From positions 257,001 through 321,000 of the forward strand of contig NZ_CP047652.1 of assembly GCF_009906835.1 (NCBI RefSeq): a stretch of DNA of 64,000 nt, written 5' to 3'. Below the pieces are notes generated by a model, which saw only the letters and a list, made by a program, of their open reading frames with translations, searched no databases and had not been told where the DNA came from. Shown piece by piece: positions 46,430-55,486 of this stretch. The position numbers were made by a program, and so were the translations under genes. The stretch comes from Aristophania vespae (GTDB lineage: Bacteria > Pseudomonadota > Alphaproteobacteria > Acetobacterales > Acetobacteraceae). Every line of letters starts with the position of its first letter. Within the stretch, counting starts at the first letter, position 1.

Positions 46430-47896
46430 TTAGGGTAAAAAGGGTTGAAGTGCAGGAATAAGCTTGCCCAGTAATTTTGCGTCTTTTGACGTCAAAAGAG
46501 AGAATCCTCTTCTAATATCATGATGCTGTGCCTCTGGGTGTGTTGCTAACCACTCAAAAAGACCTTCCAGGCTTAAACCTTGTTGCTCATTACAAACAGG
46601 TAAGGGCAAGAAATAGGGTACCACATTTTGCGGCGAAGGCAGCATTTCGTAGAAAAGCCTGTCATGCCCGCTTTCTTTAGGTAATGTGACAATATTTGAT
46701 CTGTAAGTTGGTGCTGTTGGTACAACGGCTAGACCTTCAGAGCAGTTAATGTCTCCTAGCTGAAACTTGTTATTATCAATAGAAATAAGCGTGAGTAAAC
46801 GTGGGTAACGGTCTTGCGTTACACATAGCAGCAAACTGGCCTTTTCATGCTCATTGCTATCAGTCAGTAAATATTTATTATTGTTAGTTCTTAGCAGCCA
46901 GATACGGGTTGTATCTGCGGGCGGAAAAGCTTGTTTTGAAAGTAGAAGAGATTCTTCTTTATTTAAACGGATACGGCGATAAGAAAACCCAAAACGTGTT
47001 GCCTCATCAGGGAGTATAAGATCGTCATCGTCACGAATAGTGCTATTTTTAATATCTAATTTATAAGCGTCTATAAGGGCTTCAAACTGTGTCAGGCCGG
47101 CGGCAAATAACGTTTCTAAAAGGCGGGCCTTAATCTGGCGTGTTGCTCCCAAATGACGATAGCCATAGGTGTCTTTTATATCGCTGCGATTATAATAACG
47201 CTGGAGGATATGATCTAAAGTGTTTTCACTGCTGGTTTTGTCATAATTTGAACAAACATAGTGAAGAATGCGCCCTCCTTCCCATGTGACGTCGGTTTGT
47301 GGGGAATAAGGCTTACCTGATGCTGTTTCCCATTCAGAAGGTAACAAGTTATATGTTACGGGATCGTTAATCTTGTTTGTGTGAATAATGGCTGAAAGGC
47401 GAACGAAAAGCTTGACGAATTTATGGTCAGGAAAGGAGATATCAGCCCGCCATGGGTGAGCTGTAACGATATGGCCTTTAGGTCGTTCTCTATGGTTATT
47501 TGCACCAAAAATACACCAATTTAATGCGATAGCTTTTGTTTTGGCGCGGCATTTTAAAATATTGGCGAGGGTACTGTCAGGGCAAAAATATTCATCAATG
47601 TCCAAACAAAGCATCCAGCCGCCTTTGTCAAAAAGAGACTCTATAGCCTGCTTTATGAGCCCAAGGCGCTTTTCCTGAGGGCCTGTTTCAGAAACCAGAG
47701 AAGGGGAAAACCACTTTACCGGCCAGGTTTTCTCGAACTTCTGAACAATATCTTTTGTTCCGTCGTCGGAACCAGCATCAACAATAATAATACGCTGAAA
47801 GCCAAATGTTAGATGCCATGACAGCCAGTCGATAATATCTTTTTCTGCATTCTTAACAAGCAAAACAAGATAAGCGCGGGGATTTTTAGCGGACAT
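46430..47896 (-). CDS. Glycosyltransferase family 2 protein (PF13704-like)
   Basis: 488 aa. The N-terminal domain matches the 'LVKNEADIIxWLxWHxxxGFxxIxIxDxxSxDGT' group: YLVLLVKNAEKDIIDWLSWHLTFGF, IIIVDAGSDDGT, and the metal-binding LCLDIDEYFCP (about residues 90-105). Such enzymes often sit in surface-polysaccharide or capsule loci. The C-terminal 200 residues (beta-rich, from about 290) do not recall a known domain to me. It is downstream of, and overlaps by 11 nt, a small lipoprotein gene, so the two are probably coupled. Sugar and acceptor unknown. Confidence 0.82.
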   Translation of the reverse strand: MSAKNPRAYLVLLVKNAEKDIIDWLSWHLTFGFQRIIIVDAGSDDGTKDIVQKFEKTWPVKWFSPSLVSETGPQEKRLGLIKQAIESLFDKGGWMLCLDIDEYFCPDSTLANILKCRAKTKAIALNWCIFGANNHRERPKGHIVTAHPWRADISFPDHKFVKLFVRLSAIIHTNKINDPVTYNLLPSEWETASGKPYSPQTDVTWEGGRILHYVCSNYDKTSSENTLDHILQRYYNRSDIKDTYGYRHLGATRQIKARLLETLFAAGLTQFEALIDAYKLDIKNSTIRDDDDLILPDEATRFGFSYRRIRLNKEESLLLSKQAFPPADTTRIWLLRTNNNKYLLTDSNEHEKASLLLCVTQDRYPRLLTLISIDNNKFQLGDINCSEGLAVVPTAPTYRSNIVTLPKESGHDRLFYEMLPSPQNVVPYFLPLPVCNEQQGLSLEGLFEWLATHPEAQHHDIRRGFSLLTSKDAKLLGKLIPALQPFLP

Positions 47897-48362
47897 TGAT
47901 GCGTACCACAGCCTGTTTTAACAAAGGGGCTGTTCGCAGCCTCATATCAATCTGGATAGGAAGTGCACCTGCGTCACTAATTTGCGTGGCAACGGGTACG
48001 ACAAGTTCATTCAGCAATGCTGTCATATGCGTAACTTGTTCTTCTGGTGTCTTTTGAAGTGGAGAGAGACCTTCAACTATAAATAAAATGTTCTTTTTTT
48101 GCGTTAAAGCCGCTTTAACAGCCTTTTTTAATGGTGCTCCATACACATCCTGAGATGTGCCCTGCACAATTTCTACAAATGGCTTTTTGTCAGGGGTAAA
48201 ATAATGCTTTTTATGAAGTACTGGCGGCTTTCCAGCATCCGCATTGAAAGTGCGCTGATCGATGGGCGTGCAGCCTTGCAGAGCAACCAAAAAGAAGCCA
48301 AGCAAAAGCAGCTTTAAATGCGCCTTTCGACGTAATGAAGAGGGGGAGAAAAAAATGGGCAT
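47886..48362 (-). CDS. Small putative lipoprotein
   Basis: 158 aa with a basic start (SLRRKAH), a hydrophobic core (LKLLLLGFFLVALQG) and a lipobox ending in Cys30 (LQGC). The mature part is about 128 residues with no motif I recognise (VQGTSQDVYGAPLKKAV, FIVEGLSPLQKTPEEQ, PLLKQAVVRINVR). Its end overlaps the start of the glycosyltransferase gene by 11 nt, so it probably functions with it. Divergent from gap. Confidence 0.7.
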   Translation of the reverse strand: MPIFFSPSSLRRKAHLKLLLLGFFLVALQGCTPIDQRTFNADAGKPPVLHKKHYFTPDKKPFVEIVQGTSQDVYGAPLKKAVKAALTQKKNILFIVEGLSPLQKTPEEQVTHMTALLNELVVPVATQISDAGALPIQIDMRLRTAPLLKQAVVRINVR

Positions 48363-48517
48363 ATTAATTCAATACTTTGCAAGGAACGAAGCTGAGAAGC
48401 AAGAGAATAAAAATAGCTAAAAATAAAAACCTTTTTACCCCTGTTGTTATCTTCATAGAGTGTTATTTATCAATAGAGCCACATATAAAGTTCTCAATTT
48501 TGTGAAGGGATCAATCA

Positions 48518-49540
48518 ATGGCTATTAAGATTGCTATTAATGGTTTTGGGCGTATTGGACGCCTGGTATTGCGCGCTATCGTTGAAAGCGGGCGGACAGA
48601 CGTCACTCCCGTATTAATTAATGATCTTGGCTCTGTAGAAGCTAATGCTCACCTGCTCAAATATGACAGTGTACACGGGCGCTTTCCTGCAGATGTAGAA
48701 GTCGTCAATGGCGACCTCCTCATTAAAACTCATGATGGCCGCACAGTTGGCCCTATCAAGGTCACAGCTCATCGCAACCCTGAGGAAGTTCCTCTTGCGG
48801 GCGTTGATGTGGCCATGGAATGCACAGGCCTCTTTACCACACGTGAAAAAGCAGAGCTTTTGATCAAGGCTGGTGCAAAGCGTGTGCTGATTTCTGCACC
48901 TTCAAAAGATGCAGAAGCTACTATTGTTTATGGCGTGAATAACGATGCCCTAAAACCAGGCATGAAAATCGTTTCCAACGCATCCTGCACAACAAACTGC
49001 TTGGCCCCTATCGCTTCAGTGCTTGATGAGAAATTCGGCATTGAAACAGGCTATATGGTCACGATTCACTCTTATACAGGTGATCAACGTACCGTTGATA
49101 CTCTGCATAAAGACCCTCATCGTGCCCGTGCAGCAGCACTTAACATTATTCCAACATCTACTGGCGCTGCACGCGCTGTTGGCCTAGTGCTTCCTCAGTT
49201 AAAAGGTCGTTTGGATGGAACAGCTGTCCGCGTCCCTACACCTGATGTCTCTTATGTGTCTTTAGACTTCATTCCTAAAAAGACTCCTTCTTCAGTCGAA
49301 GAAGTAAATCAGGCTCTTCTTGAGGCGTCTCAAGGTCGTCTAAAAAATATTTTAGACTATAATACAGACCCTCTCGTAAGCTCAGACTTCATTCATGTCC
49401 CAGCATCTTCAACTTTCGATGCAACTCAGACAACATTAGTTGATGGCGGCAAGCTTGTTCGTGTTGTTGCTTGGTATGACAATGAATGGGGCTTCTCAAA
49501 CCGTATGGTTGATACGGCAGTTTTGTTGGGGAACGTCTAA
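48518..49540 (+). CDS. gap: Glyceraldehyde-3-phosphate dehydrogenase, type I
   Basis: A glycolytic/gluconeogenic enzyme of 340 aa. The Rossmann motif is INGFGRIGR (residues 7-15), and the catalytic [12 protein letters not shown] contains the active-site cysteine near residue 154 with the partner histidine in [11 protein letters not shown]. The C-terminal [14 protein letters not shown] is invariant. AAGGGA is 8 nt before the ATG. pgk begins 2 nt after the stop; the pair forms the usual gap-pgk operon of lower glycolysis. Confidence 0.97.
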   Translation: MAIKIAINGFGRIGRLVLRAIVESGRTDVTPVLINDLGSVEANAHLLKYDSVHGRFPADVEVVNGDLLIKTHDGRTVGPIKVTAHRNPEEVPLAGVDVAMECTGLFTTREKAELLIKAGAKRVLISAPSKDAEATIVYGVNNDALKPGMKIVSNASCTTNCLAPIASVLDEKFGIETGYMVTIHSYTGDQRTVDTLHKDPHRARAAALNIIPTSTGAARAVGLVLPQLKGRLDGTAVRVPTPDVSYVSLDFIPKKTPSSVEEVNQALLEASQGRLKNILDYNTDPLVSSDFIHVPASSTFDATQTTLVDGGKLVRVVAWYDNEWGFSNRMVDTAVLLGNV

Positions 49541-49542
49541 TC

Positions 49543-50757
49543 ATGGCGTTTCGCACGCTTGATACTATAGAAGCACGCGGCAAACGTGTGCTTCTACGTG
49601 CTGATCTCAATGTGCCTGTGCATAATGGGGCCATCACAGATACGACGCGGATTGAGCGTGTTGTTCCGACAATCCGTGAATTAGCTCAAAAAGGTGCCAA
49701 GGTTATTGTTCTGAGCCACTTTGCCCGCCCAAAAGGCAAAGTTGTTCCTGATATGTCCTTGGAGCCAGTAAGCGCAGCCTTATCCAAACTCCTGGCTCAG
49801 CCTGTCACATTCGTACATGATTGTGTCGGTCCTCAAGTTACAGAGGCTGTGCAGTCCATGCAGGATGGGGATGTTCTTCTGCTTGAAAATACACGTTTTC
49901 ATGCAGGGGAAGAGGCTAATGACGCGGCTTTTGCAAAAGCTCTTGCCGAAAATGGTGATCTCTATGTTGATGATGCCTTTTCGGCAGCTCATAGAGCCCA
50001 TGCCTCGACCGAAGGCGTTGCAAAAATCCTGCCTTCTTTCGCAGGTCGCCTCATGGAAGCTGAGCTTGGTGCCCTAACAGCGGCTTTAGAGACTCCAGAG
50101 CGTCCCGTAGGGGCGATTATTGGTGGTTCTAAAATCTCTACCAAGCTTGATCTGATTGGTAATGTCCTTGAAAAAGTCGATGTTCTTTTCATCGGCGGCG
50201 CCATGGCCAATACATTTCTGGCAGCTCAGGGCTGTAATGTCGGCAAATCTCTGCAAGAGGCAGATATGCATGACACGGCTCTCCAAATTGCCAAACATGC
50301 AAAAGAGAAGGGCTGTGATATTGTCCTTCCTGTAGATGCTGTTGTGGCACGTGAATTCAAAGAGAATGCTGAAACATGGGTCTATCCTATTGATCAGATT
50401 CCTGATGATGTCATGATTTTGGATGTCGGACCAAAGACAGTTGCTCTTATGGAGCAGCGTTTAGGACAGCTAAAAACTTTAGTGTGGAATGGTCCTTTAG
50501 GCGCATTTGAAATTGCACCTTTTGATCGTGGCACAAATGAAGTTGCACAAGCTGCTGGCAAGCTGACAAAAGAAGGTAAACTGAGAACAGTTGCAGGGGG
50601 CGGTGACACAGTTTCGGCTCTCAAACATGCAGGTGTTTCGCAGGATATGAGTTACATCTCTACTGCAGGCGGTGCTTTCCTAGAGTGGTTAGAAGGTAAA
50701 ATTCTTCCAGGAATTGAAGTTCTTCGCACTGCGGGGCAACAGCTTGGTTTAGGCTAA
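49543..50757 (+). CDS. pgk: Phosphoglycerate kinase
   Basis: 404 aa. It makes ATP from 1,3-bisphosphoglycerate. N-terminal LRADLNVPV and the HFARPKGK substrate arginines, then [43 protein letters not shown], and C-terminal [13 protein letters not shown] with [15 protein letters not shown] are all typical. Directly follows gap with a 2-nt gap and no own ribosome site that I can see, so translation may depend on gap. Ends at a double hairpin. Confidence 0.97.
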   Translation: MAFRTLDTIEARGKRVLLRADLNVPVHNGAITDTTRIERVVPTIRELAQKGAKVIVLSHFARPKGKVVPDMSLEPVSAALSKLLAQPVTFVHDCVGPQVTEAVQSMQDGDVLLLENTRFHAGEEANDAAFAKALAENGDLYVDDAFSAAHRAHASTEGVAKILPSFAGRLMEAELGALTAALETPERPVGAIIGGSKISTKLDLIGNVLEKVDVLFIGGAMANTFLAAQGCNVGKSLQEADMHDTALQIAKHAKEKGCDIVLPVDAVVAREFKENAETWVYPIDQIPDDVMILDVGPKTVALMEQRLGQLKTLVWNGPLGAFEIAPFDRGTNEVAQAAGKLTKEGKLRTVAGGGDTVSALKHAGVSQDMSYISTAGGAFLEWLEGKILPGIEVLRTAGQQLGLG

Positions 50758-50767
50758 AAGCTCGCAT

Positions 50768-50886
50768 TATGAGGAGGGATGTTATCAATCTCTCCTCATA
50801 CAGTTTTAAAAGAGCTTTGGAATAGAGCTTAAGAGTCGCTCTTATATAAAACCCGCTTCATATTTTAAAATATGAAGCGGGTTTTT
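50768..50886 (+). terminator. Terminator region of gap-pgk
   Basis: Two hairpins follow pgk. The first is ATGAGGAG/CTCCTCAT (about 50769-50800). The second is a perfect 18-bp palindrome (50848-50865 with 50866-50883) followed by T, a strong terminator that could also serve the convergent rpoH. Confidence 0.85.
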
Positions 50887-50920
50887 AATTTAACGACTTA
50901 TCTGAGGGACAGAATTTTGA

Positions 50921-51817
50921 TTAATCTTCAAGTCCTTGATCTTTACGGCGCCGCTCAACAGCTTCTGCCATAGCTTTTTGTAACTTCTCCATGGCACGAG
51001 CCTCAATTTGACGAATGCGCTCACGTGAGACGTTATAATGATGAGATAGTTCCTCTAAAGTGGAGGTCTCTTCATTCAAACGGCGTTCGGTAATGATATG
51101 GCGTTCACGCTCATTGAGTGTTTGCATAGCCTCAGATAAGAGGGCTTTGCGGCCATTAAGCTCTTCTGACTCAGCCAAAATATCTTCTTGGCTTTCTTGC
51201 TCATCAACAAGCCAGTCCTGCCATTCCCCTTCACCATCCATACGTAAGGGAGCGTTAAGGCTGTGGTCAGAGGAAGAAAGACGTTGATTCATAGAAATCA
51301 CATCTTGCTCAGGCACATCCAGAGTCTGCGCTATTTTGCTAACCTGCTCTGGTTTTAGATCACCTTCCTCAAAAGCTTGCATCTGACCTTTAAGGCGACG
51401 AAGATTAAAGAAAAGTTTTTTCTGTGCGGCAGTCGTCCCCATTTTAACAAGAGACCAGCTATGTAGAATATATTCTTGCATAGCAGCGCGGATCCACCAC
51501 ATTGCATAAGTCGCTAAACGGAAACCCCGTTCAGGATCAAAGCGGCGAACAGCCTGCATCATGCCAATATTACCTTCGCTAATCAGCTCATTAAGAGGCA
51601 GACCGTAGCCACGGTAGCTCATGGCAATCTTTGCAACCAGACGAAGGTGAGATGTGATGAGACGGTGGGCCGCCTTTGTATCATCATTGTCTCTTAACCG
51701 CCGGGAAAGAGTGAGTTCTTCATCAGCCGTAAGCATGGGGAAGCGGCGAATTTCCTGTAAATACCGCGTTAGGTTGCTTTCAGGACCAATGTTGGGAATG
51801 GCAACAGGAGAATTCAT
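50921..51817 (-). CDS. rpoH: RNA polymerase heat-shock sigma factor RpoH (sigma32)
   Basis: 298 aa. Region 2 reads LRLVAKIAMSYRGYGLPLNELISEGNIGMMQAVRRFDPERGFRLATYAMWWIRAAMQEYIL. The RpoH box is seen as QKKLFFNLRRLK, which sets it apart from other sigma factors. Region 4 contains the HTH ETSTLEELSHHYNVSRERIRQIEARAMEKL. I start at ATG 51817, with AAGGAG 9 nt upstream; the longer open frame to 51898 adds 27 unlikely residues. It controls chaperone and protease genes; none of its likely targets lies beside it. Confidence 0.95.
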   Translation of the reverse strand: MNSPVAIPNIGPESNLTRYLQEIRRFPMLTADEELTLSRRLRDNDDTKAAHRLITSHLRLVAKIAMSYRGYGLPLNELISEGNIGMMQAVRRFDPERGFRLATYAMWWIRAAMQEYILHSWSLVKMGTTAAQKKLFFNLRRLKGQMQAFEEGDLKPEQVSKIAQTLDVPEQDVISMNQRLSSSDHSLNAPLRMDGEGEWQDWLVDEQESQEDILAESEELNGRKALLSEAMQTLNERERHIITERRLNEETSTLEELSHHYNVSRERIRQIEARAMEKLQKAMAEAVERRRKDQGLED

Positions 51818-52079
51818 ATGTTTCGACTCCTTGCACCGAGATGACGAACCAGACAGAGAGACAACTCCATTTTGTCTATATTTCTGAAAGATTGACATAC
51901 TCCCGGTTTGTGACGCTGTTGAGGAAAGGACATTGCTACTACGTCACCGCCTCTTACCCCTTATATGCGGCAATGAAGAAGCGGCACGTCCGTTCCGGCG
52001 ATGCGCCAGATTCGTCGGATCAAGTGTATTTCTAATAGGTTTTGCTAAATTTGTCAAACATTAAATAAAGTTTAGCCGA

Positions 52080-53093
52080 TTAATGCGCACTCAAATGAGC
52101 AAGCAACTCTTCAAAATCAAAGGGAAGAGGTGTGCTAAATTCCAGCTCTTCTTTTGTACGGGGGTGAATAAAACCCAGAGTCGCAGCGTGAAGGGCCTGT
52201 CTGGGAAAATCAAGGCATAAGGCACGTAGCTCTTTATCAAGCTTTTTTGCCTGAGCTGGAACACGTTTTAGATAAACAGGATCACCCAAAAGCGGGTGCC
52301 CTGCGTGAGAAAGATGAACCCTTATTTGATGGGTGCGGCCAGTCTCCAGGCGGCATTCAATAAGGCTAATAGAGTCATGAAAAACAGAAAGGGTCTTAAA
52401 ATGCGTCAAAGCATGCTTACCCCCTGATTGTACAACGGCCATTCTTTTACGATCGCGCTTATCGCGGCCAATATTGCCTTCTAGTTCTCCCTTTGGGGGT
52501 AATACGCCCCATACTAATGCACGATATGAGCGTTTGATTGTGCGGTCAGCAAAAGCTTCGGAAAGATGCTGATGTGCTAAAGGAGTTTTGGCAGCAACCA
52601 TAACGCCAGAAGTGTCTTTATCGAGGCGATGAACAATGCCGGGACGTTTTTCTCCACCAATGCCCTCAAATTCTGGTCCACAATGACCTAAAAGGGCATT
52701 GACTAAAGTGCCTGTCTCATTACCCGGGGCTGGATGAACAACAAGCCCTGCTGGCTTATCAATAACAATGAGGTCACGATCTTCATATAAAATAGTGAGG
52801 GCAATGGTTTCTGCCTGAGGGCGGGCGGGTTCTGGGGGAGGAATAGTGAGAGAAATATTCATGCCCTCACGTGTGATAAGAGACGGGTCACGCTTAATGT
52901 CACCATTACAGCTTAAAAAACCCGATTCAATAAGAGCTTTTACACGCGAACGAGAAAGAGATTTATTCTGTTCGGCTAAAAGACGGTCTATACGTTCTCC
53001 TGTCTGGTCAGAAGATATGACCAGATTCAGAGTTAAGGCGTTATGAGAGGACATAGATATGGGAGAAGACTCAGAAGTGAAAGCATCAGACAT
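52080..53093 (-). CDS. rluD: Ribosomal large subunit pseudouridine synthase RluD-like
   Basis: RluA/RluD-family enzyme of 337 aa (or 324 from the internal Met at 53054). N-terminal S4 RNA-binding domain (about 35-85, ERIDRLLAEQNKSLSRSRVKALIESG), then the catalytic core with DRDLIVIDKPAGLVVHP and the HRLDKDTSG motif holding the active-site Asp158, and C-terminal GRTHQIRVHL. RluD makes three pseudouridines in helix 69 of 23S rRNA. No clear ribosome site precedes either start. In either case the 5' end overlaps or abuts the divergent gene at 53059. Confidence 0.92.
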   Translation of the reverse strand: MSDAFTSESSPISMSSHNALTLNLVISSDQTGERIDRLLAEQNKSLSRSRVKALIESGFLSCNGDIKRDPSLITREGMNISLTIPPPEPARPQAETIALTILYEDRDLIVIDKPAGLVVHPAPGNETGTLVNALLGHCGPEFEGIGGEKRPGIVHRLDKDTSGVMVAAKTPLAHQHLSEAFADRTIKRSYRALVWGVLPPKGELEGNIGRDKRDRKRMAVVQSGGKHALTHFKTLSVFHDSISLIECRLETGRTHQIRVHLSHAGHPLLGDPVYLKRVPAQAKKLDKELRALCLDFPRQALHAATLGFIHPRTKEELEFSTPLPFDFEELLAHLSAH

Positions 53094-53487
53094 GAAAAAG
53101 AGTGTAGCTCAAACTGTGACGATGGGCGAGATAGCTCATGATGCGCGTCCGTCTCGTTTTTTATTAGGCGCTGTTATTATTATGGGCCTGTTAATTGTTA
53201 TCGGAACAGCCATTCTTTTATGGGTGATTGTTCACCGTGCCTTACATCATAATGATGTGGCAGCACCTCAGACAAAAGCAGCTTATCATAATGTTTTGGC
53301 TACGCCTTCAGTGCTCAGCCTCGTCCCTCGTCCCGGAGAGAAAGTGCAGTCTATTACGGCACGTTCTGATGGCAGTCTTGCTTTGGATTTAAGAACAGTA
53401 GAGGGAGGAGAGAGAATTCTTATTTGGGCACCAGAAAAAGCTCAGATCATTGCTGAACTTGAATTAAGCAAATCAGTCTCTCAATAA
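53059..53487 (+). CDS. Single-pass inner-membrane protein of unknown function
   Basis: 142 aa. A 35-residue polar N-terminus, one membrane helix (about 36-58, LLGAVIIMGLLIVIGTAILLWVIV), and a periplasmic domain of about 80 residues (SLVPRPGEKVQSITARSDGSLALDLRTVEGGERILIWAPE) that looks like a small beta fold. Similar short proteins stand next to rluD in many alphaproteobacteria, but the function is not known to me. The ATG at 53059 has GAGAGGA 8 nt upstream. The coding ends of this gene and rluD overlap divergently. Confidence 0.7.
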   Translation: MGEDSEVKASDMKKSVAQTVTMGEIAHDARPSRFLLGAVIIMGLLIVIGTAILLWVIVHRALHHNDVAAPQTKAAYHNVLATPSVLSLVPRPGEKVQSITARSDGSLALDLRTVEGGERILIWAPEKAQIIAELELSKSVSQ

Positions 53488-53784
53488 ACCTTTAATAACG
53501 GCTTCCATAAGGCCAGGAAAATGTTCATCTAATTCCTGGCGCCGAATTGCATTAATATGCTGCACGCCCTTGATCTGCGTGTGAATAATACCGCTGTCAC
53601 GTAAAACCTGAAAATGGTGCGACATGCTTGATTTGGGACGTTTGCCTAAAAGGGTCGTGCAATTAGCCTTGCCCAATTTATGAAGCTGACGTACCAAGTC
53701 CAAACGTATTGGGTCTGCTAAAGCCTTTAAAACAGTGAGAATGGTTATCTCACTAAAATCAGGATGTACGTAATTTGACGACAT
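53473..53784 (-). CDS. ArsR family winged-helix repressor
   Basis: 103 aa. The HTH reads VLKALADPIRLDLVRQLHKLG, then the recognition part KRPKSSMSHHFQVLRDSGIIHTQIKG, typical of ArsR/SmtB repressors. The metal-site ELCVCDL motif is absent; the only cysteine is in KANCTTLLG, which could sense electrophiles or thiols. Start taken at MSSNYV (53784), near an inverted repeat at 53837-53862. The stop overlaps the convergent gene by 15 nt. The divergent OYE reductase gene is its likely target. Confidence 0.85.
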   Translation of the reverse strand: MSSNYVHPDFSEITILTVLKALADPIRLDLVRQLHKLGKANCTTLLGKRPKSSMSHHFQVLRDSGIIHTQIKGVQHINAIRRQELDEHFPGLMEAVIKGLLRD

Positions 53785-53836
53785 AACAGTTCTAAGTCTC
53801 ACCCCTGACGTAAAAAATAGCAGCTTGCATTTGATA

Positions 53837-53862
53837 TATACCGAACCTTTTAATACGGTATA
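53837..53862. promoter_or_regulatory. Inverted repeat upstream of the ArsR-type gene, possible operator
   Basis: 7-bp arms TATACCG/CGGTATA (53837-53843 and 53856-53862) with 12 nt between, 53 nt before the arsR-like start. Likely a site for autoregulation. Confidence 0.4.
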
Positions 53863-54032
53863 GTATCATTTATTTACATAAATGCCCAAGAACTCCATTC
53901 ATCAGCATATAAAAACTTAAATGCGGCTGAAGCTGGTCATCATAAAGAGATTGTCTTTGGCTAGATTAATAATGTTATTATTAATCCTGCATGCCATATC
54001 AAAAAATATTTTGAGATAAAAAGATGATATGG

Positions 54033-54284
54033 TCATATGTTATGCGATAAGTTTACTTCCCAAAGAATATAATGAGTATCCTTCTGTTCCGCTCCAAAGC
54101 TTGAAACCATAGTCATAGAGCTAAATTTCTCAAAAATTGCGCGATAAAAATATATGAGTCTCTCAAGAGAAGAAATTTTCTTGACAGCTGGATGAAAGTC
54201 ATTCATCGTTCGAATTGTATCGAACAATGAATGACTCATTTTAGTCCAAATTTTTTCACAGTCCGGACCGAGAGAGAAAGTCAT
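54033..54284 (-). pseudogene. Possible truncated NTF2/SnoaL-like gene
   Basis: An 83-codon frame. Its part MNDFHPAVKKISSLERLIYF and then YRAIFEKFSSMTMVSSFG resembles the first half of NTF2-like (SnoaL) domains, and HYILWEVNLSHNI recalls their 'yLxWe' strand, after which it stops; the second half of the domain is missing. No ribosome site stands before the first ATG. It may be a remnant or chance; weak call. Confidence 0.3.
54201..54232. promoter_or_regulatory. 13-bp inverted repeat upstream of the OYE gene, possible operator
   Basis: Arms ATTCATCGTTCGA (54201-54213) and TCGAACAATGAAT (54220-54232) match at 12 of 13 positions around a 6-nt centre. It lies 72 nt before the reductase start, as expected for a repressor site at its promoter. 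Confidence 0.55.
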
Positions 54285-54303
54285 TCAAAAGGGAGCAAAG
54301 TCA

Positions 54304-55392
54304 ATGCCTAATTTATTTGATCCTATTCAACTTGGTTCTATTAAAACGTCTAACCGTGTTTTTATGGCTCCATTAACGCGGGGACGTGCCGATAAAAATG
54401 CTGTCCCAACAGAATTAATGATTGAGTATTATACACAGCGCGCCACAGCGGGACTTATTATCTCAGAAGCTACGGGTATTTCTCGCCAGGGCTTAGGGTG
54501 GATTAATGCCCCTGGTATTTGGAACGATGCTCAAATTGAGGGTTGGAAACCCATCATCAAAGCTGTTCATGATAAAGGGGGCAAAATCGTATGCCAGCTC
54601 TGGCATATGGGCCGTCTGGTGCATTCTTCTATTACAGGTGAACAGCCTGTTGCGCCTTCACCTTCTACAGCACCTCGTTACATTCACACTTATGAAGGCA
54701 AAAAACCTTATGAAGAAGCCCGCGCTCTAAGAGCCGATGAGCTTCCTGCTATTGTGGCCGATTATGCCAAAGCAGCCCAAAATGCAATAAAAGCCGGGTT
54801 TGATGGCGTGCAAATTCATGCTGCCAACGGCTATTTAATCGACGAATTCTTGCGTGACGGCACAAATCATCGCTCTGACCAATATGGTGGTTCTCCAGAA
54901 AATCGCATGCGTTTCTTGCGTGAGGTGACGCAGGCAGTGATTAATGCTGTTGGCGCCGAGCGGGTTGGTGTTCGTTTATCACCAAATGGTGAAGTACAAG
55001 GCACGGTTGATAGTAACCCCGAAACCGTGTTCGTGCCTGCTGCTAAAATGTTGCAGGATCTTGGTGTCGCGTGGCTCGAATTACGTGAGTGGAAAGAAAA
55101 TAGCGATTTTGAGTTTGCTGAAGAAACAGACCAGCCAATTCTGTCTCCAAAAATCCGCAAAGTATTCACAAACCCTCTCATACTGAACCAGAATTACACA
55201 GCTGAGGAAGCTAAAGAGGCTGTTGCCTCTGGTCATGCTGACGGAATTTCTTTTGGTCGACCTTTTATTGCCAATCCTGACCTGGTTCACCGGATTAAAA
55301 ACAACATTACCTGGCAAAAAAGCGAGATAAAAACATGGTACGGCATTGAGTATGGCCCCAAAGGCTACACAGATTACCCATTTGCCTCTTAA
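54304..55392 (+). CDS. Old yellow enzyme-family alkene reductase (NemA-like)
   Basis: An FMN-dependent ene-reductase of 362 aa that uses NADPH to reduce activated alkenes, N-ethylmaleimide, quinones or nitro-esters. Hallmarks: NRVFMAPLTRGRA (N-terminus), CQLWHMGRLVH, the FDGVQIHAANGYLIDEFLRDGTNHRSDQYGG block with the substrate-binding His-Asn pair, VGVRLSPNGE, and GHADGISFGRPFIANPDL binding the FMN phosphate. GGGAG is 9 nt before the ATG. Probably controlled by the divergent ArsR-type repressor through the repeat at 54201-54232. Confidence 0.93.
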   Translation: MPNLFDPIQLGSIKTSNRVFMAPLTRGRADKNAVPTELMIEYYTQRATAGLIISEATGISRQGLGWINAPGIWNDAQIEGWKPIIKAVHDKGGKIVCQLWHMGRLVHSSITGEQPVAPSPSTAPRYIHTYEGKKPYEEARALRADELPAIVADYAKAAQNAIKAGFDGVQIHAANGYLIDEFLRDGTNHRSDQYGGSPENRMRFLREVTQAVINAVGAERVGVRLSPNGEVQGTVDSNPETVFVPAAKMLQDLGVAWLELREWKENSDFEFAEETDQPILSPKIRKVFTNPLILNQNYTAEEAKEAVASGHADGISFGRPFIANPDLVHRIKNNITWQKSEIKTWYGIEYGPKGYTDYPFAS

Positions 55393-55438
55393 AATAACTC
55401 TTTAGTTTTTGTTCTAAGCTCTAAAGAGATTTAATTAT

Positions 55439-55478
55439 AAAACCTCTCATAAAGAAAACCCTTTATGAGAGGTTTTTT
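55439..55478. terminator. Bidirectional terminator between the OYE gene and rlmB
   Basis: A 16-bp perfect stem (55439-55454 with 55461-55476), 6-nt loop, A-run before and T-run after. Confidence 0.9.
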
Positions 55479-55486
55479 ATTAGGCT

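Noticed and set aside
51841-52035. 64-codon plus-strand frame between rpoH and rluD
   Set aside because: It overlaps the rpoH leader, has no ribosome site and its product looks random.
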